Part shown: positions 44,683-56,954 of the stretch, in pieces
Layout: the number at the start of each line of letters is the position of its first letter
How positions within the stretch are numbered: position 1 is the first letter of the stretch
From: Aplectana chamaeleonis
Lineage: Eukaryota > Nematoda > Chromadorea > Rhabditida > Cosmocercidae
Direction of reading: 5' to 3'
NCBI GenBank assembly: GCA_029168955.1
Contig: JAPDOI010000174.1
Coordinates: 372,001 to 436,000 of the forward strand
DNA length: 64,000 bases
Made by a program: the position numbers and the translations under genes
Notes under the pieces: generated by a model
What the model was told of the DNA's origin: nothing
Databases searched by the model: none
The model's input: the letters and a program-made list of their open reading frames with translations, nothing else

Positions 44683-45159
44683 CCGCCGCTATCCAAGGGA
44701 AAAATGGGCGAAATGGGCAAAGTGGGCAACTAAAGCGTCTTTCGACCACAACTCGCCTCAAAGTGCTCCGTTTTCAATTTTGAAAGGACCAAAATGTCCA
44801 CCGTGCCACAATCTATCTAACTAAATGAGACAAAATCGGAAATTTTCAATGAAACGCTCTTTTAAGATGCAGTTAGTTATGAATTTGATAATGTTATCAT
44901 AAGATAACGAGCCCATTCGATCACAAACAACCATACGCGATCTCTAGCATGGTCAAAATACAAATGTATTTCGCCTTAAAAATAATGTTGCTCCCAAATT
45001 TCGCAAAATATTTTTGCACGATCTGCTAGATCACGACATGCTGTACATTTCGGCGTTTTCGAAGTTGAAAATCGAGCACTTTGAGGCGAGTTGTGGCCGA
45101 AAGACGCTTTAGTTGCCCACTTTGCCCATTTCGCCCATTTTTCCCTTGGATAGCGGCGG
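44683..45159. mobile_element. TIR MITE with TA duplication
   Basis: Arms of ~100 bp begin CCGCCGCTATCCAAGGG and contain the periodic AAATGGGCGAAATGGGC motif. TA at 44,681-44,682 and 45,160-45,161 suggests a Tc1/mariner-type MITE. AT-rich centre without coding sequence. Confidence 0.78.
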
Positions 45160-45282
45160 TATTGTACCTGACTGACTCAACGACAGAAATGGGGGCCTGG
45201 GAAATCATATATTTAGGCATCGGCCACTGGTTGGTTATACCGGAACTAACAATAAGTCGCATAAAAACTGTTGGGGGTGTGT

Positions 45283-45515
45283 ATAAAAGTCTGTTGGTAC
45301 CTGCTTGTTGGTGCCCCTGCTTCTACTGAACCCAGCAGACGTTTGAGTGTACACAGGAAACGTTCGAGCGATATAGCGTGCACAACTATATCACGAAAGT
45401 ATCCCGTACATTGCATAACGGTGCAGCCGTCCGGCACACTAGGGCCTCTGGTCCATAACACCTTAGGAACCGTACCTAAGTAGTTCATAGAGTCTTTGGC
45501 CACAAGCCACAATTT
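45283..45515 (-). repeat. Interspersed repeat R (copy 2)
   Basis: Reverse copy of 19,135-19,372, lying directly upstream of the RTE remnant on the opposite strand. Confidence 0.6.
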
Positions 45516-45519
45516 CGCC

Positions 45520-48505
45520 ACCCTGAACTGTCGATCGCTGTCGAGGGATATCCAAAAAGCTGCTCTGTCCGGACTTCTGAGCTATTTCTATGCACCGTTT
45601 GCTGCTTTGCAGGAAACCCGCCTCAAGGATAGACCCGTCACCAGCGTCGGATAGTACGCCATCTACTGCGGTAACGCTGACGGTAGCAGAGTGGGTGGCT
45701 GTGCAATAGCTGTAAGGAAGGATTTCAATGGTAAGGTTAAGGAGTTTGGCTCAACGTCGTGCCGGAATGCATTCGTACGACTGCGGGATCACAGAGGATT
45801 CAATCTGTGGATAGTGAGTGCTCATGCTCCCACTGAAACCGCCAAAGACAATTCGAAGGATGCGTTTTATGAGGAACTCAATACGTTGCTAGCCCAGATA
45901 CCTTGTCGACATGCTGTTGTCGTGGGGATTGACGCAAATGCAAAAATGGGACTTGATCAGGAATCCGAAGTACTCGGTAAATGGTTTTACCCAGTTGAGT
46001 GAACATTGGACAATGGCTACCGCCTTGTCGACTTTTGTGAACGCAGTGGTCTGATTATTGCATCGACATTCAAGAGGAATCATCGCCGCCATCAGCTTAC
46101 GTGGCAGGGACCAACCCAGCTATCTCCAAGAGAGCAGCGGAAGCGGAAGATGACAACTTTGAAACTACAGCTCGACTATGTTCTGACGAGGAATGTTCCA
46201 GTATAGGACATTCGAAGATCTAAAGCTGTGTGGGATGTCGCATTCGATTCGGATCACCGTCCTGTTCTTTTGAACGTAACTGCTAGGATTCATAAGAGGA
46301 AGCGAGGGGCTCAGCCTCTCCAGAGGACTGACATGACAAGTCTCAGAGATGAAGAATGCAGAAGGAATTTTCGACAACGCGTTTATATTCACATCGGAGT
46401 ACGCACGAAGAAGAAAGTTTGCGACGCGGATTCTTTTGTCAAGTGCATCCAGGACGCTCCGAGAGAGGCACTCCCGGTTGTACAGCCTAAGACAAAGTTC
46501 GCCTACGTCTCAGATGAAACAACGTCTACTTATAACAAGGTATGTGCTCTCCGAACTGCAGGAAACCTCGTGGGGGAGAAGCGTATGAGGAGGAAGTTGC
46601 GTCGGCAGCTTCAAAGTGACCGCGAACGTGAGTGGACGTGTAGGGCTAAGGAGTCCGAGAAGACTTGGGAGGAGAAGAATAAGAGGAAAGCCTACACCTT
46701 GCTGCTACAGTATAGCGGGAAGATGAAAAGATGTTCTCCTGTCTTGAACACTACCAATGGAGTTGCCGTTGGTGATGCGACGCTGCCAATATGGAAGGAT
46801 TACTTCAGTTCACCACTGAATCGTCCAGCGCCATCAGTACCTGAGCTCCCGCATGTTCAGAGAGCACATTACGATGTCAGTGAGGAACCGAAAACTGAGT
46901 CTGAAGTTTTGGGTTGTGTCCGGAAAATGAAGAATGGAAAGGCAGGTGGAGGTGACAACGTCACTGCTGAAATGCTGAAAGCTCTACCCCCGTCTGGGAT
47001 TCGTGAAATGACGAACACCATCCGTGTCATATGGATGAGCGAACGGATACCCGATTCGTGGAGACATGCGATCATCGTACCTATTCACAAGAAGCTATCC
47101 GTCACCGATCCTAAGAACTACAGAGGAATGTCTCTACTTCGTGTCATGTACAAGGTTTTAGAACGTATCATTCTCGAGCGACTTATCGAACATCGTGAAG
47201 GAACGACCAGAGATGGGCAAGCCGGTTTTCGACATGGAAGATCGTCCATCGACCAAGTGTTCGTCGTGAGAAGAGTAATTGAATCGTGGCAGCGGTATTC
47301 GAAGCCGTTACAGCTTGCTTTTGGACTTTGAAGCCACGTTCGACTCTCCTCATCGTGATTGATTGCTCAACGCTATGCGAGCAGATGGAGTCCCGGAAAA
47401 GTAAGCTTTCGAGGTGAAAACAGGAGTAAGGCAAGGAGCTGTAGCGGGACCTTTTCTTTTCAACTTCGCCGTTGATGACATCATGCGTAGAGTTGTTGAA
47501 CAGTTTTCTGCGGACGTGATACTACATAACACCATCATGACGCTCCCTTGTCGACCTGGAGTACGCCGACGACATTGTGTTGTTCGCTGAAAACAACGCA
47601 AAACTGCAAAGGATTGTGAACCTCGTTTCGAAGTATGCCGCAGCCTATGGACTTCGTCTTCGTCCCGACAAATGCAAGCAGATGTGGGTCTCCCAGATGC
47701 CTTCAACGGGAGTTTGTGTGGACGGATAACGTATCGAACTGGTGGACGAATTCTGTTATTTGGGCTGTTTGCTGAAGAACGATGGTAGTTATGCAGCGGA
47801 TATTCGACAACGATGTGCAAAAGCTACGTCTGCATTTAATTCTCTAACCAAGTGTTTGTGGTCTACCACCATCGCGAAGGAAGTCAAGTAGCGCGTCTAC
47901 CTATCCGCTATTCGCCCTATCATGATGTACGGATCGGAGACGTGGGCAGCACCGAAAACGCAGATGGAAAGGTTGGATTGCACGAAGAGGAAGCTTTTTA
48001 GGCGTTTGCTTGGATATTTCTGGCCGCGTGTATGCCATAACGAAGACCTTTACAAGGAAATCGACGAAGTACATCAACGCTTGACACTAGGGAGGTGCCT
48101 GCATCTCCTAAAGCCATCTCAAGCAGCAATGGAAAGTCGACTTCGACTGCTCGGGCATATACTAAGAAGAACGCCGGATCGTCTCGTACAACACACTTTA
48201 AGAATGCTTCCGAATCTTGTTTGGAAATGGCCACCTGGGCGTAGGCGAAAGTTCAGGACGGATGTGGTTAAAGAAGCTTTTAAGTCACTCGGCATCGAAA
48301 GACAGTTCAGGCGCGATGTTTCGTTTCGCAGGAAATGGAATAGTGACAGCTGGATGGAATGTGTTAAAATTGTGGCTGAAGACCGTGAAAAATGGACACG
48401 GCCGACTACTAGGACGGCACACCTCGGTGAAGATGCGGAATGACCGCGTCAGGCAAAAGCCAACCGATTAAGTCAAAAGAAGTAAGTCAAAAAAATGTTT
48501 TGTGT
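45520..48505 (+). pseudogene. RTE-clade non-LTR retrotransposon, decayed
   Basis: The reading begins at TLNCRSLS (45,520), typical of the start of RTE endonuclease domains, with QETR, GIDANAK near 45,930, QLDYVLTRN near 46,165 and SDHRPVL near 46,250. Reverse transcriptase follows: VPIHKKLSVTDPKNYRG, GFRHGRSS, FEATFDSPH, GVRQGAVAGPFLF, YADD (47,562-47,573), PDKCKQMW, and the C-terminal RTE region (IRPIMMYGSETWAAP, RRLLGYFWPRVCHNEDLY, HILRRTPDRLVQ). Breaks: stops at 45,652, 46,000, 46,204, frameshifts near 47,322 and 47,540, then stops near 47,362, 47,402, 47,728 and 47,889. It ends with short TAAGTCAAAA-type repeats at about 48,469-48,497. The family is abundant in strongylid nematodes. The 5' end is truncated or not recognised. 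Confidence 0.93.
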
Positions 48506-48669
48506 GGAGCCAAGGGCAGTTGGCACGTCCTGGACCATCCCTCAACCATGTAAACAGCCATTTGTAGATCTAATTCGTCATCTGAACTGGATATTGTTGT
48601 GTAAATTTTCAAATCGTCTGCATAAATTTGGCTTGTGCTCCACAACTGCGAAACATCTGTGAAACACAA
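48487..48669 (-). pseudogene. CR1/jockey-like reverse transcriptase fragment
   Basis: Minus strand encodes about 50 residues with the RT active-site context QIYADDLKIYTTI, an SSDDELDLQ helix and a W-x4-CQLPLAPHKT segment, matching the region after YADD in CR1-like LINEs. Sequence on both sides is not recognisably LINE. It abuts the 3' end of the RTE remnant. Too short to assign a clade. Confidence 0.7.
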
Positions 48670-49964
48670 ACTGTATAAGTATTGAGCTCAACTAACTCTC
48701 ACTTCTACTAAAGTAGCGAGAGCAGCACAAGGGGACGAGCTGCTGTTCGAGGAGCACGTGCAGCCTTTGTGCCGCTCTGAACAGCACGTGCTGCCCACAT
48801 CCTCCATTTGTCGCCTCAGCTGCTGCTCTATTTCGTGGCAGTCGTAGTGTGGTAACATTGCTCGAAGTGGTTCATTTGGACAGCTACGAGCATATCTACA
48901 ATCAGCATGGAGAGCTCTTTGTTACAAACTTGTACATACAAGCATCTAGATAGCTATATGTCAATTCACCATTTCTCTTTTTTTCCCCAAATAAGGTTCA
49001 TATAGACCAAGTACGACTGTCACTGAATCTTGGCATAGTTGAATGTTAGTAGTGTTAGTTGTTAGTAGAGCCAGGACCAAGATGTTATTCACTTTATTTG
49101 GTTGACGTTTCGGCCAATCGCCTTCGTCGGAACTCGGAAAGTCAGAACATAAGTGATTTACCCTCCCAAACTTGCTTTCAAATTACAGAGGAAAAGGAAG
49201 GTCTACTACGAGAAATCTACCAAGCAAGGCAATAAACGATCACGCAACGCTCACCTTATCTGCGCCGAGCCAGAGTAGTATTGGGCGCCCTACGCTGCAG
49301 ATGCAGTGGGTGGTCAGATGGCGCGCGTTCTTTACATGAAGACGTTGAGGTTTACTCCCATGGGACATCTTGGAACGCACCCCTGTTTTCCGCCGGAAAT
49401 CGAGTGGCCGGGATGGGATTGAGGAAACGAACAAGAACAGGACCGAAAGAGCCCTAACCTGCTCTGAAAATCGCTCGCTAGTCCTCTCAGCTCGCGGTGA
49501 AGTTTTCCGTGCAGGAGTTTGGTCCACCCCAACGGTTCGGCTTCTCCACACCTCTATTTGCATTAGAGCGCGAGCGCGCATAATATTAGCATTGGAGCGC
49601 GTGAGCGCATTAACAATTTACCGCGCAACTCTTCCAGCAGCGATGTTTCCCCTCGAGGAGCGCTTTTTCATACTTTTCTGCGGTTTTTCTTCATCAAGGG
49701 CACATTCCGGCATCAAACCTTCGATTTTTGGCCAAAACTAGGCAACGATTTTTATCGTGGACACTGTTTCTTTAAGGAAGCATTTTATAAGCATAATACA
49801 AGCTCATGGGTTTGCCCTCAAATTACTTACTGTGTGGGCATTGTCTGCACCAACAAAACCGAAGGAAAAAAATCACAATCGTTCAAAAAGGGGGCATTCA
49901 GAGATTCGCGACTCGTGACTCGCATAAAGATGTAGCTGCCTGACTGCGTGACGTGACGTTACTA
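48670..49964. other. Unassigned sequence with dispersed repeat fragments
   Basis: No gene recognised. GACGTTTCGGCCAATCGCC near 49,106 has a short inverted character; GAGCGCGAGCGCGC and GAGCGCGTGAGCGC lie at 49,566-49,608. 49,650-49,790 is related to 29,066-29,260. Confidence 0.45.
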
Positions 49965-51050
49965 ACAAGGGAACCACAATAAGTCGTAGTGACCATTCCA
50001 AATGAAATGTACTTTTCTAGAACCATTTTCGGACGAAAAGTTCGAATATGCCCATCGCAGCTGCCTAGACCCACTCTGAAAAAAGTTATAGGCATTTTTT
50101 CTCTGATTTTCGTACTTATTGTACCCTCCAAAAAGCGCATTATTTTTACGAAAATCAGGAAACGGACCTCATAATCGTGTTCAGCGCTCAAAACTACCCC
50201 ACTAAGCAAAGTAAGGTTGAAGGAGCATTTTCCAAACTATGCGTAGTCTAACAGCCTTTTGGACTTGTACGGATTTTCGGTAGGGCGTTTATTTATACCA
50301 ATTAGAGGGCTCTCGAAGCAGTTAAAAAAATATCCCAGATTTGACTGAAAATTCGCTCTGGGGGGTTATTTGGGGTGCTGATCACGAATCTGAGGTTCGT
50401 TTATCGATTTTCCGAAGTTTTCGACTGTATTCGTTCACAGATTCCCATCGGGGGAGAATTGGATGGCAAATCGCGACTTTCGACGATTTCCGGAGTGCTT
50501 CTACAGAATATGCTCAAGTTATTTCTGTAGGGGTTATTTGGAGTGCTGAACACGAATCTGATGTCGGTTTATCGATTTTGGGCAGCTTACGGTAGATTAC
50601 GGTGGGTATACGGTAGTCTAGTCAAAGCCTCAGATTTGTCTCAAAGTTTCTATGTGGGGGTTATTTGGGGTGCTGAATACGAATTTGATATCCATTTGTC
50701 GATTATCGGGATATTGAGGTAGGTTTTGCCTCCTAAATGGCATGTTACCTACCGTAACCTAAAGTAAACCTTGAAATTTGGGAAAGCAAACCCCAGATTC
50801 GTGTTCAGCACCCCAGATTACCCCTACATACATGTTTTTAGCAAAATCAGAAAAAAATTAAAAACATCCTAAAAATTCCATGGGGGGTGGTACCCTTACC
50901 TTGCCACGAAGCTTTAAAAACGCTCATAACTTTTTTCAGAGTGGGTCTAGGCAGCTGCGATGGGCATATTCGGACTTTTCGTCCGAAAATGGTTCTAGAA
51001 AAGTTCATTTCAATTGGAATGGTTACTATGACTTATTGTGGTCCCCTTGT
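49965..51050. mobile_element. Long foldback element (1.1 kb)
   Basis: Arms of about 125 bp (ACAAGGGAACCACAATAAGTC at left, complement ending GTCCCCTTGT at right) share TCCATAGAACCATTTTCGGA-like and CAGCTGCCTAGACCCACTC blocks. The interior has at least three dispersed direct repeats of GGGGTTATTTGGGGTGCTGA followed by ACGAATCTGA (50,364, 50,530, 50,660), and inverted versions at 50,178 and 50,795. No coding sequence. Confidence 0.75.
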
Positions 51051-51565
51051 AAATACCCACGATCATAAAATTTAATTAGAAAACTAAGGATTTTCGGGAT
51101 CTTAAATTCTGCTATGCAGTTACGGATATCCGCTGTTACAGCACGCAGCACTATGATAATCATGCTTGAGACAAGGGATGCTCATGCGGGGACCTAATGG
51201 CCCCATCATGTTGCAACAGCAGGGGTCCGCAAATTCTGAGAGGAGTTTTGCTCCGATAAAGATGGAGTGTGCCTACCGCAGCCATGTCATAATTTTGACG
51301 CGCCCTCATCAGGGACCTGGCGACAGTGACTCACCGTGGGCGGATCTACCTGTCGTCCACGGAACGTTCCGCCAGAGTTGAGCAAAAAAGCATGCAGCAC
51401 TACCGCTTGCCACGGACTGTCTTCGAAATGGAGAACTCTCCGCGAACTCCGACATTCGTTGGCGATTAGCCTCAGACTAAACTGGGAATCGCCGACGAAC
51501 AAGTCAGCGATTCAGACAAAATATGGGCCAAACCTCCACCATATGGGTGATGGTTTAGCCTCCGC
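51051..51565. other. Unassigned sequence
   Basis: An open reading of about 70 residues at 51,166-51,381 has no recognised domain and no homologue known to me. Nothing else seen. Confidence 0.4.
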
Positions 51566-51965
51566 TGGTGAAAACAGGGGGCGATTGTCGCCAAAACTCT
51601 GTCCGAGAGTCGACTTTGGCGAAAGTCGCTTTCCTTAATTCTAGGATTGCTCTCATCATTCGCGTACTGGTGAAGTTCTAGTCATTTCCCTTACCTGAGC
51701 TGGTGATAAACCAGGGCGATTCTCGCCAAAATCGACGCTCCGCCCCTCCGCTGGCGAGGATCGCCCTTCTTCAATCTAGAATCGCCCGATTCCTACGCGT
51801 ATTGGCAAAATTTTAGCCATTTCTGTTGCCCGAGCTGGTGAGAACTGATGGCGATTCTTGCCAGAATCAACGCCCCGCCCTTCGATGGCGAAGATTGCCC
51901 TCATTTTCCCCTTTTTTCGCCTTCAATTTTCGCCTATTGGCCATTTTGCGGCCAACTACTATGGC
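51566..51965 (+). repeat. Degenerate ~130-bp tandem repeat, three units
   Basis: Each unit runs GAGCTGGTGA-AA-C, GGGCGATTCTCGCCAAAATC, CTCCGCCC, TGGCGAGGATCGCCC, TCTAGAATCGCC, GCGTATTGGC. GGCGA/TCGCC inverted pairs recur within units; similar GGCGATTTTCGCC motifs occur in element M. Confidence 0.7.
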
Positions 51966-52690
51966 GATTATAGAACTCACGTTCTATAATCGCTTCAAAA
52001 AATCACACCTATTTGTTAATACATATTTATCGCACGTATCATATCCAACAACGAATGTAATGAAATAACTAATAGTACACGTAAGCCTTCCACGTACCCT
52101 AGAGAAATCTCCAGAAAACGAATAGACACATTGAACATAAACAAAAATGTAACCGGAGTGTGCTAGGTAATGCACTATACGCGTTTTAAGAGCAAAATGC
52201 AGCAGTGATGATTTTACATCGAAAGCGGCTATGAGACATGACCTGCGATGCGGGCAACGAACTTGCGCAAATTTGAGTTCTTCGCTCTCAACGAATTGAG
52301 CGAAGGACAGAAAATGGTAAGATCTGTCGAATGAGCCACTGGTTCAGATCTGCACGAAATCTTTGGCAGTTGGGCAGAGAACGGTAACGAATCGGCGAGG
52401 CAAAGAGTCGGGAACTATTCCTGCAAGCATTCACGTTCCTCGCCTGAGTCTTAGACAGTAGCTCGCGCAACAAAAACCGACCCTTTTTTTCCATTCATTG
52501 CCCTAATAATTTGGGATCAAAGAAGACGAATCGTCGAGGCGCCTCGATCCAAAAACAGCCAGCCATCACGCTCGGCTGGCAGCTCCTCCCTTGCCATTCC
52601 TTTCTAGTCTCTGGTCCATTTCAAAAAAACTCCTGTCTTCGAGTATCACAGCGCGGAGTGGTGACTTTTTCGTTGAAACCTCCTTATTAC
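51966..52690. other. Unassigned AT-rich sequence
   Basis: No gene, RNA or repeat recognised. Confidence 0.4.
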
Positions 52691-52694
52691 AACA

Positions 52695-52910
52695 GTGCGT
52701 TCAGAAACTATTGGGACACCCCCGGAATTCGAGGTTTCCAATAAAACTTTGTATTTGGTGATCAATACTGTTCATCAATGAATTCAGCATCATGGAAAAC
52801 CTATGTCTGATTCTCTATATAACAATAGTGAAACTTCCAAAAATTTTATCTATACTTTTAGAATTTTTCGCCGTTCAGAAAGTATAGGGACACCCTTCGA
52901 AAATTCAGAT
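52695..52910 (+). repeat. Tc3-like left end with two direct binding-site-like repeats
   Basis: GTTCAGAAACTATTGGGACACCC at 52,699 (shown here only as landmark; core GTTCAGAAA-TAT-GGGACACCC) recurs at 52,873, 174 bp inside. Tc3 of Caenorhabditis has two transposase sites about 180 bp apart in each terminal repeat, and this arrangement matches. No right end was found. Confidence 0.65.
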
Positions 52911-52990
52911 TTTTAATCCAAACAACATTTCCGGTTGCAATTTCGTTCCATAAACTCGAGATGAGTACATGTGATATCTTTATTACTAAA

Positions 52991-53760
52991 ATGGCTCGTG
53001 GTACTGCTCTAACTGCTGCTGAACAAGCTCAATTCGTGCGCTCAGCGTTGCCGGGTTGAGCCAACGTCGAATCGCTACCCAGCTCGGAAGATATGTCAAC
53101 TGCATCAACCGGTTCCTGCGAGAACCAGATCCCTACGGTACTTCAAAACGTACTGGACGGCCGAAGAAGATCAGCAATCAAGATTCGCGGAGAATTATTC
53201 GGCTCTGCTCCTACAGCACACTGTCGCTGAACCAGATTAAGTGTGATTTATCGCTCAGCGTTTCCAAAAATGACAGTCTTGAACACCATAAATGGCGATA
53301 AAAACATTGTCCGACAAGTGATGAAGAAGGCCCCGTCGTTATCTGCAAACCATAAAGAGGCTCGACTTGAATTTGCAAAGAGGAACATGGCAACTGATTG
53401 GGCAAAGGTAAGGCAGTCTCATAAAATCCGGAAAAAATCGAGAAATGACGCAAAAAATTTTTAGATCATCTTTTACGACGAGAAGAAATTTAATCTTGAC
53501 GGACCGGATGGTGCTCGATCCTACTGGCGAGATCTGCGCAAGGATCCATTGATTTTCAGCAGACGGAATTTCGGCGGTGGCTCGCTGATGTGCTGGGGAG
53601 CATTCAGTAGCGAAGGTGTTTTGGAATTGGACTTCACTTCTTGTCGCATGAACTCGGAGGAATATCAAGAAACTCTTCGCACACATCTACTGCCATTTTT
53701 GTACGGAGCACGACGTCAGCGTTCACGAAGTTCAACGATCGCAGAAAACACGAATCAACC
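52991..53760 (+). pseudogene. Tc3-like transposase, frameshifted and 3' truncated
   Basis: Starts MARGTALTAAEQAQ at 52,991. A frame change near 53,050 leads to a helix-turn-helix region (SQRRIATQLGRYVNCINRF, GRPKKIS), another near 53,267 to DNA-binding part two and the catalytic core. The first catalytic Asp lies in IIFYDEKKFNLDGPDG, then YWRDLRKDPLIFSRRNFGGG and MCWGAF, typical of Tc3-like enzymes. The second Asp is in EHDVSVH at 53,712 after a further frame change. The final catalytic Glu region is missing. A 57-bp intron interrupts the catalytic domain. Confidence 0.85.
53408..53464 (+). other. Spliceosomal intron in Tc3-like transposase
   Basis: GTAAGG...TTTTTAG, 57 bp, AT-rich, with a nematode-like short size. 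It contains an in-frame TAG at its end; removing it joins WAK to IIFYDEKKF in frame. Confidence 0.75.
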
Positions 53761-53764
53761 ATAG

Positions 53765-54295
53765 AAATTTCAAGCATGCAAATAAGAAAAACAAGACAAC
53801 GGAATAGAAAAATGCGCATTGCTGCACCCAACGGAAAGAATCAGGTGTCCAGCCAGTCAGGAGAGACTACTTGCACGATCACCCGAATAAATTTTTGCCC
53901 GAATGAAATTTTTGAATGATGTATAATTAGAGGGGATGGAATGATTTCTGCCAAGGTTTTCAGAAATGGGTATGGTTCTGTTAATGAAAAAGTAACGCCT
54001 GCAGCTGAGATTTGATGTGTAACATTGGAGCTTGATGGGGCCACCCCTGGTGATCGCCTCTCTCGTTGTCACAAGGTCCTCAGGTTTAAGACCGATATCT
54101 ACGCCAAACAGGATTTCGGATACAGCAGAGAGACAGATACGAGCAGAAATGAGAATGAGCGCGCCGCCGATGAGTAAGCAGCAAGAAAAGAGAGATGTCT
54201 TGATGATGCTAACCCTTCGATGCAAATAGTTTTCCCAGGGCGACGAGACGGCACATGCCAGTGCTACGCGAAAATCGCGTCGCCCATGTATTTAG
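53765..54295. other. Unassigned sequence after the Tc3-like remnant
   Basis: No continuation of the transposase and no right inverted repeat seen. CCAGGGCGACGAGACGG and AAAATCGCGTCGCCC near 54,234-54,285 are inverted to each other. Confidence 0.4.
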
Positions 54296-54303
54296 GTGTG
54301 AAC

Positions 54304-56067
54304 CAGGGGTGTGCGTAATTACGGTTTACGATTTACGACATTTTGGACCGTAAATCGTAGTTTTTCGTTAATGGAAATGCATGCAATGGCAGTAAATCAC
54401 AAGACATCTCCAATTGACCTGCTCTAATCCCATTTTGCGTATACTAATGTTTTTGGTCAGGAGATGGGGCCAACCCAGGCGTGTTACTACAACACGATCC
54501 CTTTACCATTCTTTAACGTGATTCTATCATTATAACGGTCGGAGTTGTAGGCGGTGGATCACAGATCCACGTTGCGCGCCGCGCACGTTCCACTAGCTGC
54601 CGCCTACGACACAATGCAATCCAAAAGCGCTCTTCACGAAAAACTCCATTTTCGCGTTTCTCATGAAGATCAACTGTCCTGATTTTTACAACTTGATTTG
54701 CGTCAAAACATCGAGCGAAGCAGTCTAATCGAGTTAAAAATTTGCTTCGAATAATGCTCCTGGCCCGCCTTTTGAGCAGATTACGCCTACTCGAAGACCA
54801 CAAAAATCAACACGAGAATTTTTTTTTATCCCAAAAGTTTGAAGCTAGAAACCGTTTCCTCTAGTTGATTTCTCTTCATCCGCAGCAAACTGACAGTCAG
54901 TAAAGGCGCGAATGCTAGAATAAACGCTCATCTTCGCCCTTTTTCTGGAACCGTTATCTCTCACTAATGCGAGCGTTCGGTGGGGCGCGTTGGCTACATT
55001 CTTTACTAAACTATGGGGACTAAACTACACAAAGCGGCAAAAATTAGAAAGCGGTTTTCTGATAGGAAAAAATGACTTGTGCTGGGCCACCGATACTGTG
55101 CTCTAGATAATAAAGAGTTGGCACGGATCGGACTGATACTTTGGGGTCTCTATTGAAGGTTGGTGCAAGCTCGGTGCCATGTTTTTTAACGTACGTGCAC
55201 CGAGTTTGAACGAATCTTCAGTAGGGAACTCGAAGTACATGATGTACAGCATATGAGTGCGATCCCTGCCGACTGTATGTATAATCGGTGTTGCGGTTTC
55301 GCTAGCAAATGGGAGGAGTTCTCAAATTCGGCTGTTGATAATCGCTTAGGTTCGGTGATTTTGGCTTAACGCTTACAACGGCGTTAGCGTTTCAGGAGAG
55401 ACATTACGAGGATAATTGTGTCTCTGTTGCCCTACAGATGCGCGGACAATTGAATCGGACTTGCGGATTTCTCAAGATCTGGGAAGGAGTTGTGGAATGA
55501 ATGAGTGGTAAAGCAGAGCAGAGAAATACGGGTAAGACGGTCCCATTAACGATATGGTATACTTTCACGAGACACGGTCGCGTCGCTCTGCACAGCGCAA
55601 CGACCGGCTGTCGCGGAGCTTCCGCTCTTTGAACCTGTCGCATTCGCAGTGCGCTGCACACCGACAGGCTTCAGCACATTTGAAGTATGTCAGCCCTCCG
55701 CGACACGTCGCTGCGGCTGACGCGCCATAAATGTTCCTACGGCAACCGATACCGCTGCTCCGGTGCAGGTCCCGCGCGATTTGTGCTAGATTTCATGCCT
55801 GTCGCTTATTAGAGCGACAAAGTGTAGCATACACCTTAAACATGGTTAGCTGTCAAATACTGAACACAACCTAATATGTACTTAGTACGTGAAACAGTGG
55901 ACAGTACGTAGTTTCTCTTGTTTCACCACATTAATCATATTTTAAGTGGTTATTGTTATTGATTGCTGTTTACGATTTACGATTTACGGTTTACGATTTA
56001 CGGTGGTTTTGTCGTAATTACGTTTTACGATTTACGAGATTTGAAATTTCATTTACGCACACCCCTG
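54304..56067. mobile_element. hAT-like non-autonomous element with 8-bp duplication
   Basis: Ends CAGGGGTGTGCGTAA and TTTACGCACACCCCTG, flanked by GTGTGAAC on both sides (54,296-54,303 and 56,068-56,075), an exact 8-bp duplication as for hAT elements. Subterminal (T)TTACGATTTACG repeats: two near the left end, about six at 55,965-56,040. Interior 1.7 kb has no recognised transposase; GC-rich palindromic stretches near 55,560-55,740 (CTGTCGC/GCGACAG) were noted. Confidence 0.9.
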
Positions 56068-56075
56068 GTGTGAAC

Positions 56076-56679
56076 ACTGGGCGAACACTGGGCGATTGCT
56101 TATGTACGCAATTTTGTGTGAGTAAGCAACGACAGTTTTTTTTAGTTTTTTTCCTTCCACGATCACGCGCCACGATCACGCGTATTGACAACTCCTGATA
56201 CAATGTCATTCGGTTCGTAGTCTGGTTACGTTGCTCATTATAATCATATGTTTTCTTATACATAGTTTTCACATTTTGTAATGCAGTATTGTTGTATCAT
56301 CCAAGTCCTTCTAATGTCACCTGTTTTCCACATAAGACTATTTTTGCAATCGCTTTGCTCTTGTACTTATTACCGCATTCTATTATTCGAAAACTAATCG
56401 AATGATTTTTTCGAACTTCAAAGGATTGGTAATGCGAAGAATTTGTTTTCCGAGTAAGGTTCGAAATTCGTATACTTCAAAAATATTTTCGAGTAATATT
56501 CAATTTCTGTATACTTCATTACGGAATTATTCAAATTCTCCATTATTTCGACTAATTAAAATGCGCAATCCCCATTTCATCAGATGCTCCCCCCTTTCAT
56601 CAGATGCTTTTTTTCTCTGATCAATCCTGAAAAATATACCGATGATTACCAACTATCCTACTATATATATTTTGGTAAA

Positions 56680-56680
<1 letters not shown>
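56076..56680. other. Unassigned AT-rich sequence
   Basis: No gene. CATCAGATGCTCCCCCCTTTCATCAGATGC near 56,575 is a short direct duplication. Confidence 0.4.
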
Positions 56681-56887
<207 letters not shown>

Positions 56888-56954
56888 TGCGTTTCTCTGT
56901 GTGTTTGTTTTACCGTTTATTCGGCTTGCCTTTCAGGGCGGGCAACCTAACGGG

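Noticed and set aside
49370..49741. 123-residue open reading
   Set aside because: No recognised domain. Its last third lies in a dispersed repeat related to 29,066-29,260.
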